A DNA stretch of 23,894 bases from Planctomycetaceae bacterium UBA6163 (GTDB lineage: Bacteria > Planctomycetota > Planctomycetia > Pirellulales > Pirellulaceae), in NCBI GenBank assembly GCA_002428205.1, contig DIUH01000082.1, positions 1-23,894 on the forward strand. The letters are read 5' to 3'. The position numbers were made by a program, and so were the translations under genes. Shown here in pieces: positions 16,099 to 23,585 of the stretch. Within the stretch, counting starts at the first letter, position 1. Each line of letters starts with the position of its first letter. The notes below the pieces were generated by a model that was given only the letters and a program-made list of their open reading frames with translations, ran no database searches and was not told the DNA's origin.

Positions 16099-16980
16099 TC
16101 AGAGCTCCTTGTGTGAAACAGTCGACGCGGCTGTTTTAAAACGTTTGACCAATTCCTGCAATTTTTCATCCGGCTTAGGTTCGCCATAGACTTCGTGGCC
16201 CGGCGCACTCCCCCACCTTAAACTCTCACCGGTGTGGGAGACAAGTTGGTATTGAGATACGGGTGAAGTCCGGCTGGTTTCATGAAGCTGGATGCTGCGG
16301 GTGTCAAGGATTTCTCGATAGGGCAAGATCATCGCAGCCAACTTCGCCGCCCCAATCACTCTCGGGTCGCCAAAAAGCGAACCGACTCCGCCCGTCGGAT
16401 AAACATCCGGTATTTCGATGTGAATGTAGCGCATCGTGTGTTCACGGGTGAACTCGGTCGTAGGCAACAGGACGCCATGTTCGTCGATGGCAAAAAAGCC
16501 GGGGCGACCATTGACGTCAGGGTGGCGACTGATCACATAGACCATCGCGACGGGGACGCGGTATTGCAAATGAACATCGACCTGTCCGCCAGGCAGCTTG
16601 CGCACCGCAATCACTTTGCTGACCCATGGGTGCGATGAAAACGCCGACGCGATTCTGGCGGTCGCCGATGGATCAATCAAGGACAATTGATCAAGTTTGG
16701 TATCACGATAGACAACTTCGGTAATATCTTGTGCGATATGCTCCGGCCGCTGGGTGACGTGAATTAATCCGACGTCGATACCATAAAACTTTTTCGCAAT
16801 CTCTTCGGCTCCCCATCGATTCCATGCGACATAGCCACCGAGAATCAATAGGACCGGCCAGATCATCGCCAATGCCGCCGGGGCATGAATCAGGCGTTGC
16901 AACAATTGCCGGATCGGCAGTCGCGAGTAGGTCGGTTGAGCGTCGCCTTTCACTTTGAATCCATCCCATGTTGGCCGCAA
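16099..16980 (-). CDS. ftsQ: FtsQ/DivIB-like membrane protein with POTRA domain
   Basis: The 293-aa product has one membrane helix (about 35-54, AALAMIWPVLLILGGYVAW) after a short cytoplasmic N-terminus, then a POTRA-like domain (about 71-143): HVTQRPEHIAQDI, then a helix ending HPWVSKVIAVRKLPGGQVDVHLQYRVPVA, the classic FtsQ pattern. In most bacteria FtsQ links FtsA/FtsZ and the divisome septal synthase. It follows murB by 105 bp, as in dcw clusters. The frame opens with TTG at 16980; GTG at 16953 is an alternative, and no ATG precedes the membrane helix. The C-terminal part after 150 is less conserved. Gene symbol is by domain layout and position; the sequence identity to FtsQ would be low. 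Confidence 0.75.
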   Translation of the reverse strand: MRPTWDGFKVKGDAQPTYSRLPIRQLLQRLIHAPAALAMIWPVLLILGGYVAWNRWGAEEIAKKFYGIDVGLIHVTQRPEHIAQDITEVVYRDTKLDQLSLIDPSATARIASAFSSHPWVSKVIAVRKLPGGQVDVHLQYRVPVAMVYVISRHPDVNGRPGFFAIDEHGVLLPTTEFTREHTMRYIHIEIPDVYPTGGVGSLFGDPRVIGAAKLAAMILPYREILDTRSIQLHETSRTSPVSQYQLVSHTGESLRWGSAPGHEVYGEPKPDEKLQELVKRFKTAASTVSHKEL

Positions 16981-16993
16981 CGCGCCGTGTTAC

Positions 16994-17073
16994 TCACTCG
17001 TCTGTCCTAACGAGTGACAAATTGCCCAGCCGCTTTCCGCTGGCGTTTTACGGGACGCATTCACTGCATCCCG
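16994..17073. other. Three consecutive hairpins between murB and the ftsQ-like gene
   Basis: TCACTCGT (16994-17001) pairs with ACGAGTGA (17010-17017); CCAGC (17026-17030) pairs with GCTGG (17039-17043); CGGGA plus GCA (17051-17059) pairs with TGC plus TCCCG (17065-17073) across one mismatch. No long U-run follows on either strand. They fill most of the 105-bp gap and may adjust read-through or stability between the two genes. Confidence 0.45.
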
Positions 17074-17085
17074 ACGATTAAGGTG

Positions 17086-17964
17086 TTACCAAATTTGCAG
17101 GTTCGACTGCAAGTCGATCCCGGTTTGCAGCAACACCTGTTCGCGAACCCGTTCAATCAGTCGCAAACAATCGTTACTGGTCGCCGTTTCCGACGCGACC
17201 AATAAATTCGGACGATCGGCGCTGATTGATGCCCCACCTTCGCGAGTCCCGGCCAAGCCAATGTCAGCGATCAACCGCTGGGCCGTGGCACCATCGGGAT
17301 CGACAAACGGCATCGCGATCCGGCTGACGCCTGACAATTGAGACGAATTACGTGTGATCCAAAGTTTTTGCATCCGTTTGGTCAACGATTCGAGGTCAGA
17401 TTTTTCCAACCGAAAGGTCGCCGATAAGATGACATCGCCACAGAGATCGGACCGACGGTGCGAAAATTGTGCTTCATCACCACTGATCGATCGAACAACG
17501 CCATCGCGACTGAGAATTTCGATCTGTTCGGTTACCGACCCGATGTCGCGCCCGCCCGCCCCAGCATTGCTGACCAGCGCACCGCCGACCGTCCCGGGAA
17601 TCCCCAGCAAATGCTCCAATCCGGCCAAGCCCGCGCCGACAGCATGGGTGACAACATGAGACAGTTTAGCGCCGCCGCCGGCCGTTAATCGACTTCCCTC
17701 GGTGGACAGTTCACACAGCGGTCCTGCCCCCATCGAAATGACTAATCCATCGACGCCGGATTCTCGGGCGATCAGATTACTGCCACCGCCAAGAACGCGA
17801 ACGGGGATGCTTTGCTGTGCTGCCCAACGCACTAAGTCAATCAATTCGCCCCGCGAAGTCGGTTCGGCGTAATAACGTGCTGGACCGCCGATGCCCAGCC
17901 ACAAATGAGGAGCCAGCGGGTAATCGAATTGAATCAGATGAGCGAGAGAATCAGGGAATTGCAT
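17086..17964 (-). CDS. murB: MurB homologue (UDP-N-acetylenolpyruvoylglucosamine reductase) with altered active site
   Basis: MurB reduces UDP-GlcNAc-enolpyruvate to UDP-MurNAc with NADPH and FAD, the second committed step of peptidoglycan precursor synthesis. The 292-aa product keeps the FAD fold: LGIGGPARYYAEP (23-35), PVRVLGGGSNLIA (54-66), GLEHLLGIPGTVGGALVSNAGAGG (115-138) and FSHRRSDL (167-174). The family's GS-x-FKNP motif, whose Ser/Cys donates the proton, is replaced by AMPFVDP (217-223), and the C-terminal LEPE-type motif, with the second catalytic acid, reads LQSN (285-288). Length is right for a short (type II) MurB. ATG at 17964 is chosen; upstream frame is open to 18078 with GTG, but those 38 residues look unlike MurB. 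It sits upstream of ftsQ as in dcw clusters. Family certain, activity doubtful. Confidence 0.88.
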   Translation of the reverse strand: MQFPDSLAHLIQFDYPLAPHLWLGIGGPARYYAEPTSRGELIDLVRWAAQQSIPVRVLGGGSNLIARESGVDGLVISMGAGPLCELSTEGSRLTAGGGAKLSHVVTHAVGAGLAGLEHLLGIPGTVGGALVSNAGAGGRDIGSVTEQIEILSRDGVVRSISGDEAQFSHRRSDLCGDVILSATFRLEKSDLESLTKRMQKLWITRNSSQLSGVSRIAMPFVDPDGATAQRLIADIGLAGTREGGASISADRPNLLVASETATSNDCLRLIERVREQVLLQTGIDLQSNLQIW

Positions 17965-18111
17965 TGAACGTGAATCACAACAAGGAACATCGACCTTTGA
18001 AAACCCGGACCTACCAACTAGTTGGCCGAGCCTTAGTTTCCCCAGAATAGCCGATTTTCCGCGACATCGCCTCACCACAAGAGGCCAGAAATCATCCAGC
18101 AGCTAACCCAA

Positions 18112-18148
18112 ATCGCGTGGCACCTTCCGTGACACAGGCCAACGCGAT
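18112..18148 (-). terminator. Terminator-like stem-loop after the thioredoxin-like gene
   Basis: On the minus strand ATCGCGT (18148-18142) pairs with ACGCGAT (18118-18112), and inside it GGC pairs with GCC (18140-18138 and 18121-18119) with one bulged base. Only three U follow. It lies about 25 nt downstream of the stop at 18174, so it likely marks the 3' end of that transcript. Confidence 0.45.
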
Positions 18149-18173
18149 CTGAGTTACGATTTTAAGCTCCGTC

Positions 18174-18578
18174 TTATCCGCGACGGACTGCCGATACGGC
18201 GGCACGAATCAATTGTCGAACCGGACCCTGCGACTGATACCCGGTCAACTGCGAGCGTTCCCAACGCCCAGAATTGCTCTTGGAAAACATGATGATTTGC
18301 GGCACCATCTGGCCTCGCATCAACTTGCTAGCCAATTCTGGTTCCGCATCGCGATCAACGATCGCTACATTCACTTCATTCAATTGCCCCGATGCCTCGA
18401 GGTCTCTGATCGTCGTGTCCTTGAGCGTGTGGCAAGCCGGACACCATTGGGCACTTACAATTACCATCAACGGCTTGTCGGTTTGCTGCGATTCCTGGTA
18501 TGCACTGGCATAGTCCAACGGGCGAGCAGCCGCCCCGGAAAAGTTTGCCAGAACAACGGCGATCAACAATTTGAGCAT
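18174..18578 (-). CDS. Secreted thioredoxin-like protein
   Basis: The 134-aa product has a signal peptide (MLKLLIAVVLANFSGAAA) and a thioredoxin fold with redox motif W45-C-P-A-C49 in VIVSAQWCPACHTL. The cis-proline loop reads QMVPQIIMFS (about residue 96-105). Such proteins act outside the cytoplasm in disulfide reduction or exchange. I chose ATG at 18578 because GGAG lies 6 nt upstream (18585-18588 on the minus strand); an upstream ATG (18590) would add four residues and disturb the signal peptide. It precedes murB on the same strand with a gap of about 209 bp and a terminator-like hairpin between them, so they are probably separate transcripts. The exact substrate is unknown. Confidence 0.88.
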   Translation of the reverse strand: MLKLLIAVVLANFSGAAARPLDYASAYQESQQTDKPLMVIVSAQWCPACHTLKDTTIRDLEASGQLNEVNVAIVDRDAEPELASKLMRGQMVPQIIMFSKSNSGRWERSQLTGYQSQGPVRQLIRAAVSAVRRG

Positions 18579-18894
18579 ACGTGACTCCATCACTGAAGGA
18601 AAAGTTAGCAGCACCCCCGAGTCAAAATCGAGAGATGCGACGTTTAACCAGATTTTAACGATAAGCTAAAGCTGGCCGGCGGATTTTAAAGTTGATCATT
18701 GCTCCAACAAGGTCAACGCGGCATTTTTAGCCAAATAAGACTGTGCCAAAACGGTGTCCCCCCGCTGTGAAAAAAACAGTTGCGAAAATTATGTCGCTCT
18801 TAAATTGAAAACAATGGCGGAATTTCCGTCTTTAAAACCGGCTACGCCGGATACACCAAACCAGCCTCTTGCAGCCAACAATAAGGACAATTTC

Positions 18895-19986
18895 GTGAAG
18901 TTACGCATCGGTTTGATCGAACTGGGACCGGCCTGGCAAACTCGCCACCGTCCGGCACTGCGCATGTTGCAAGACCGATTTGATGTCCGCGCCATCTGCT
19001 GTGGCGTCGCGAAAAAAGCTGAGCCGGTCGCCAACGAGTTCCAAGCTGACCTCCTTGACGGATTCCGCACCATGGTCAGCCGCGGCGATATTGACGCCGT
19101 GATGATCCTGGAACGTTCCTGGCAAGGATGGCTGCCTGTGCTGGCCGCTTGCGATGCCGGCAAAGCGGTCTATTGGGCGGGCGATCCGCAATTCGACCCG
19201 GTCGCCGATGCGGAGGTTTATCGACGGGTCGATGAGTCCGGCATTGCCTTCATGGCGGAACTTCCCCGCCGATTCGCGCCGGCAACATTGCGATTAAAGG
19301 AACTGATCGCCACAAAACTTGGCGCACCGAGACTAATCTTTTGTCACCGGCGATTGTCCGTTTTGCCTTCAAAGCCTGGCGGAATCTGCGATAGCGACCC
19401 GCTGGCGGAAAGCCGCCGCGAGTTGGTCGAATTAATCGATTGGTGTCGATACGTCGTCTCCCGCGAACCATCCGCAGTGACGGCTCTGGTGCATCATTTA
19501 CCCGGTGGCGATGTGGCGACACCGACACCTCAGCGAGAACGCGATTACCAATGCTTAAGTCTGCGTTTCGCTTCGGCCGGCTCAGCCCCCGAAGTGATGT
19601 GCCAGCTGAGTTGTGGGCAATACATTCCCGCAGCCTGGCATGAAGCGATCAGCTTTCGTCCGCCTTCGGCGATGCAAATCTGTTGTGAGCATGGGGTCGC
19701 GTTCATCGATTTACCGTCGACTCTGGTCTGGTTCGACGAAGCGGGACGGCATCTCGAATCGCTTGAGACCGAGATGTCCGTCGGCGAACAGATGCTGACT
19801 CAGTTTCACCGAACCGTGACCAGTTTGGTTCGCCGTCGAAACGACCTGAACGACGCCTTTCGCGCCGCTAGCGTGCTGTATGCCGCTGACCAAAGCTCTG
19901 CTGAAGGGCGTCAGATTCAGCTGCCACTGGGGATGCAACCGGTTACCGATGTCGCCCAAACGCTCGCTTGGAAACAACCGACTTAG
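18895..19986 (+). CDS. Gfo/Idh/MocA-family protein lacking the usual catalytic lysine
   Basis: The 363-aa product starts with an NAD(P)-binding Rossmann fold (KLRIGLIELGPAWQTRHRPAL, then FDVRAICCGV, then GFRTMVSRGDIDAVMIL), followed by a C-terminal beta-sheet domain, as in Gfo/Idh/MocA oxidoreductases. The glycine loop is reduced to GLIELG. The family motif AGKxVxxEKP is AGKAVYWAGDP (about 88-98), so the conserved Lys of EKP is replaced. Length fits the family (about 340-400 aa). I chose GTG at 18895: AAGGA lies 7 nt upstream (18883-18887) and the protein then begins directly at the Rossmann fold. ATG at 18814 would add 27 unlike residues. It is divergent from the thioredoxin-like gene and convergent to aspS. 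Catalytic or ligand-binding role is open. Confidence 0.82.
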   Translation: MKLRIGLIELGPAWQTRHRPALRMLQDRFDVRAICCGVAKKAEPVANEFQADLLDGFRTMVSRGDIDAVMILERSWQGWLPVLAACDAGKAVYWAGDPQFDPVADAEVYRRVDESGIAFMAELPRRFAPATLRLKELIATKLGAPRLIFCHRRLSVLPSKPGGICDSDPLAESRRELVELIDWCRYVVSREPSAVTALVHHLPGGDVATPTPQRERDYQCLSLRFASAGSAPEVMCQLSCGQYIPAAWHEAISFRPPSAMQICCEHGVAFIDLPSTLVWFDEAGRHLESLETEMSVGEQMLTQFHRTVTSLVRRRNDLNDAFRAASVLYAADQSSAEGRQIQLPLGMQPVTDVAQTLAWKQPT

Positions 19987-20094
19987 GGCATGCCGGAAAA
20001 CCTGTAACCGCTGTGATGCTAACCGCGGCTTGCTTCGGTTTTCAAACCCTCTCTTCAGTGAATGTCGGCCGTGCCGATCGAATGGAACCGACGA

Positions 20095-21873
20095 TCAAGT
20101 TTTGACGTTAACGGTTCGTAACCGCAGTTCATTCAACTGGGATGTGTCGACCAATCCAGGGGCTTCGGTCATCAAGTCGGTCGCTTTTTGTGTCTTGGGG
20201 AACGCGATCACTTCGCGGATGTTCTCCAAGCCTGCCAACAGCATCACCCAGCGATCGATGCCCAGGGCAATCCCACCATGCGGCGGTGCTCCGAATCGCA
20301 GGGCATCGAGCAAGAACCCGAATCGATCCCGCGCGGTTTCTTGGTCGATTCCCAACAGGTCAAAAACCTGGCTTTGCGTCGCCGCGTCATGAATTCGTAT
20401 CGTTCCGCCACCAGCTTCGCTGCCATTGATGACCAAGTCATAAGCTTGAGCGCGACAGGCTTCGGGATTTGACTGCAACAACGGCAAGTCGGTCGCCAGC
20501 GGGGCGGTGAACGGGTGATGTTTCGCGTGCCAGTTGCCCGTTTCGTCGTCCTTTTCGAACATCGGAAACTCGGTGATCCACGAACAATGCAGCGAATCAG
20601 CGGCATACAGTTTTAGTTCGGCCCCCAATCGTTTCCGTAAACCAGCCAAACCGCGGCAGGTTACATTCCAGGAATCAGCCAAAAACAACAGCAAATCGCC
20701 AGGTTTGGCTGACATCGCGGCGGTGATACGACTCAATTCGTCGGCGGTAAAATTCTTGCTCGTGGGGCTCCAAAGCGAACCATCGGGTTCCACTCGGAAC
20801 CATGCCAGCCCTCGCGCGCCGAAATCGCGTTTAACATATTCCGTTAACTCATCCAAACGGCGTCGCGAAAACTCTTCGGCCCGGCCGTCGACCTTAATCC
20901 CGCGAACGAACCCACCGTCATCCGCAGTCCCACGAAACACACGAAACTCGACCGTTTTGGCGATGTCGGTAATGTCGACGATTTCAAGCGCGTAACGAAG
21001 GTCGGGCTGGTCGCTTCCGAACCGCCGCATCGCTTCTTCATACGACATCCGCGTAAGGGGCAACTGGACCTCGCGTCCCAGGACCTTTTTGGCGACCCGT
21101 GCGACAAGACCATCAATGATGGCGATAATGTCTTCGGCGTCGACGAATGACATTTCCAGGTCCAACTGTGTGAATTCGGGCTGGCGATCGGCACGCAAGT
21201 CCTCGTCGCGGAAACACTTCGCAACCTGGACATAGCGGTCAAAACCGGCCACCATCAGAATCTGCTTGTACAGTTGCGGTGATTGCGGCAATGCATAGAA
21301 ATGTCCCGGATGAACGCGACTGGGCACCAAGTAATCTCGGGCGCCCTCGGGCGTACTGCGGCCAAGAATCGGCGTTTCGACATCGATAAAATCGTGCTCG
21401 GCAAAGTAGTCCCGCATTTCCTTGATGATCAGGCTGCGGGTAATCATCGACCGCTGCATTTGTGGGCGGCGCAAATCGAGGAAACGGTACTTCAACCGCA
21501 AATCCTCATTGGGCAGGTCGGATTGAGAGGGGACAAATGGCGGTGCGGCGGACGTATTCAACACCTCGACCGCGGCACAACGCAGTTCGATTTCGCCAGT
21601 GGCATGCTTTTCGTTTACTTTCCCTTCCAAGCGGTGCGCGACCAACCCCTTCGCCTTGATCACCCATTCGGCTCCGACTCGTCCCGCGAAATCGATCTGC
21701 TGTTGATTCGCTTCGGGCGGTCCGATGACCACTTGAGTAACGCCGTATCGGTCGCGAAGGTCGATGAAAACCGCCCCCCCGTGGTCTCGTTTGCTTTCGA
21801 CCCAACCACACAGGGTCGCTTCGGAACCGACATCAGAAACGCGTAATTGGCCGCAGGTGTGGGAGCGTAACAA
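20095..21873 (-). CDS. aspS: Aspartyl-tRNA synthetase, bacterial type
   Basis: AspRS charges tRNA-Asp with aspartate. The 592-aa product has the bacterial layout: OB-fold anticodon domain (CGWVESKRDHGGAVFIDLRDRYG), class II motif 2 with RDEDLRADRQPEFTQLDLEMSF, a bacterial GAD insert, and motif 3 GGIALGIDRWVMLLAGLENIREVIAFPK. I chose TTG at 21873: AAGGG lies 9 nt upstream, the product then starts LRSHTCGQLRVSDVG like its homologues, and its length matches E. coli (590 aa). The longer ATG/GTG frame (to 21996) would run through the terminator at 21926-21967. Residue 31 is His and residue 84 Gly, positions linked to relaxed tRNA-Asn recognition in other bacteria. Downstream of htrA on the same strand, after that terminator. 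Confidence 0.95.
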   Translation of the reverse strand: MLRSHTCGQLRVSDVGSEATLCGWVESKRDHGGAVFIDLRDRYGVTQVVIGPPEANQQQIDFAGRVGAEWVIKAKGLVAHRLEGKVNEKHATGEIELRCAAVEVLNTSAAPPFVPSQSDLPNEDLRLKYRFLDLRRPQMQRSMITRSLIIKEMRDYFAEHDFIDVETPILGRSTPEGARDYLVPSRVHPGHFYALPQSPQLYKQILMVAGFDRYVQVAKCFRDEDLRADRQPEFTQLDLEMSFVDAEDIIAIIDGLVARVAKKVLGREVQLPLTRMSYEEAMRRFGSDQPDLRYALEIVDITDIAKTVEFRVFRGTADDGGFVRGIKVDGRAEEFSRRRLDELTEYVKRDFGARGLAWFRVEPDGSLWSPTSKNFTADELSRITAAMSAKPGDLLLFLADSWNVTCRGLAGLRKRLGAELKLYAADSLHCSWITEFPMFEKDDETGNWHAKHHPFTAPLATDLPLLQSNPEACRAQAYDLVINGSEAGGGTIRIHDAATQSQVFDLLGIDQETARDRFGFLLDALRFGAPPHGGIALGIDRWVMLLAGLENIREVIAFPKTQKATDLMTEAPGLVDTSQLNELRLRTVNVKT

Positions 21874-21925
21874 GGCGTTTGCCCTTGATGGATATTCATG
21901 GATATTCGGAATGACGCCCGGAGCG

Positions 21926-21967
21926 AAAAAACAACGCCCGGAAAACTGCCCAACTAGTCTGCCGGGC
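21926..21967 (-). terminator. Intrinsic terminator after htrA, upstream of aspS
   Basis: On the minus strand GCCCGG (21967-21962) pairs with CCGGGC (21941-21936), with a short ACT/AGT inner pair, and after GTTG comes a run of six T (21931-21926). It lies 50 nt downstream of the htrA stop and just before the chosen TTG of aspS. Confidence 0.65.
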
Positions 21968-22017
21968 ACGAGCATTCTAAGCAACTTCGCCATCACCGAA
22001 AGCGTACTGCCTGAGCA

Positions 22018-23313
22018 TCAATTCAACGGGGCGATTTTCATCGTCGTTCGATACTTCTGCCCGGCTCGATAAATCACGACCGGCACGTCGCGATTGATCA
22101 TCGTCAAACCCGCAAGCGTAACCAGATGATCGTCGTTTTCGATCGACGATCCGTCAAACTCCAAAATCACGTCACCACGCTGCAAGCGTGCTTCGTGCGC
22201 TGGCGATCCGGGGCGAACGTCTTTGACCAACGCTCCGAATGGCGATCCGGTGGTTCGCAATGAATCAGCAGCCTGGAAGTCGGGGTCGAGCGTGACGCCC
22301 AAGTATCCACGTCGCAGTTTCCCGTAACGAACCAATTCCTCGGCAACTCGAATCACCATGTCGATCGGAATCGCAAACCCAATCCCCTCGCTACCACCTC
22401 CGCTGCTGGCGATCGCCGTGTTGATTGCCACCACTTCGCCTCGCATGTTCAACAGCGGACCACCGCTGTTGCCGGGGTTGATCGCAGCATCGGTTTGGAA
22501 AAAATCCTGCAACTCGATCCGTTCGCTGCCCAGCGTCAGGTCGCGGCGACCGCGGGCACTGAGGATCCCGAAGGTGACGCTGTGGCTGAGACCGAACGGG
22601 CTGCCGATCGCGATCACGAAATCGCCAATGTCGATACTGTTGCTGCGGCCAATTCGGGCTAGCGGTAACGCAGCATCCACCTTCATGACCGCCACGTCGG
22701 TACTGGAGTCGGCAATCACTTTACTGGGTCTCAGCTTTCGCCCATCCTCAGTCCGAATCACGATCTCCGATGTTTCGGCTCCAGCGATCACATGCCGATT
22801 GGTCAAAATCCACGGACTTCCGGCAATCTCGACCATAACGCCCGCCCCAGCCTCGTCAAACGCCTCACTGCGACCTTGCTTCTTTTCAACCTTGCGAGCT
22901 TCGATATGAATGACGCTCGGTTTGACAATCCTCGCAACCCGTTTCACTAACCCACCCAATCGGTCGACATACTCAATGTCTTCGTCGATTCGATCGTAAC
23001 GATCCCCAAGGTTCGAATCGGTCGACGATCCTGCGCCGCCGCGGTTAGACGATTCGATCATCACTGGCTTCGTTTCGCCGATCACTTCGCCATTGGCCTG
23101 GCGCAGTGGCGCAGCATCGTATGCCGATGACCATGCCGGGTCACCAATGCGCAGCGATTGATAGGGAGCCGGTGGGGGCTGGGCCACGACGTCCGAGGCA
23201 GCCGAACAACAAGACAGCACGACAAGGGAAGCAGAAACCCAGCGTGGGAAACCACAACGGAAATTGATCTGCGAGGGGCGCGCAACATCACGCGCGGTTA
23301 GCGATTCTGGCAT
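22018..23313 (-). CDS. HtrA/DegP-family serine protease with one PDZ domain
   Basis: A periplasmic or envelope protease that degrades misfolded proteins. The 431-aa product has an N-terminal hydrophobic signal or anchor (about residues 25-44, WVSASLVVLSCCSAAS), then the trypsin-like domain with a complete triad: His174 in TNRHVIAG, Asp206 in SSTDVAVMKV and Ser283 in NPGNSGGPLLN. One PDZ domain follows (about 333-429; LRRGYLGVTLDPDF, VKDVRPGSPAHEARLQRGDVIL). Length matches the single-PDZ type (DegS-like) more than DegP with two PDZ. ATG at 23313 is used; an ATG at 23370 is in frame and would add 19 residues. The DksA-type gene lies upstream on the same strand but behind a terminator, so htrA has its own promoter within 23314-23423. 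Confidence 0.95.
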   Translation of the reverse strand: MPESLTARDVARPSQINFRCGFPRWVSASLVVLSCCSAASDVVAQPPPAPYQSLRIGDPAWSSAYDAAPLRQANGEVIGETKPVMIESSNRGGAGSSTDSNLGDRYDRIDEDIEYVDRLGGLVKRVARIVKPSVIHIEARKVEKKQGRSEAFDEAGAGVMVEIAGSPWILTNRHVIAGAETSEIVIRTEDGRKLRPSKVIADSSTDVAVMKVDAALPLARIGRSNSIDIGDFVIAIGSPFGLSHSVTFGILSARGRRDLTLGSERIELQDFFQTDAAINPGNSGGPLLNMRGEVVAINTAIASSGGGSEGIGFAIPIDMVIRVAEELVRYGKLRRGYLGVTLDPDFQAADSLRTTGSPFGALVKDVRPGSPAHEARLQRGDVILEFDGSSIENDDHLVTLAGLTMINRDVPVVIYRAGQKYRTTMKIAPLN

Positions 23314-23423
23314 CGGCCGATTCTCAACTGGGGGGAGGGAGGTTTGAAGCCGAAGCCTCAATCCAAGCATCGGTTAAAATCGCTGCGAAATTTGCCATCT
23401 CGCCGCGTGCTATCCCTGGCCCC

Positions 23424-23452
23424 AAAAAACCGAGCGATCTTCTCACTCGGTT
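23424..23452 (-). terminator. Intrinsic terminator after the DksA-type gene
   Basis: On the minus strand AACCGAG (23452-23446) pairs with CTCGGTT (23434-23428) around an 11-nt loop, followed by TTTT (23427-23424). It is a typical rho-independent terminator and separates the dksA-like gene from htrA. Confidence 0.8.
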
Positions 23453-23585
23453 CAAAAGTCGCTTCCGACACAACCAAAACGTAGGCTTGCAAAAGCGATT
23501 CGTTGTCGTTGGCATTGACTACAAATCGCTTGACAATCCCGCTTTGCGTTTTCAGACAAACGCTCTCAGTATCAACGAACGACCG

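Noticed and set aside
20021..20040. AACCG/CGGTT stem in the gap between the Gfo/Idh and aspS genes
   Set aside because: Only 5 bp with a 10-nt loop and a broken T-run; too weak to call a terminator.
21283..21846. 187-codon plus-strand frame opposite aspS
   Set aside because: It overlaps the well-supported synthetase completely; no recognisable domain.
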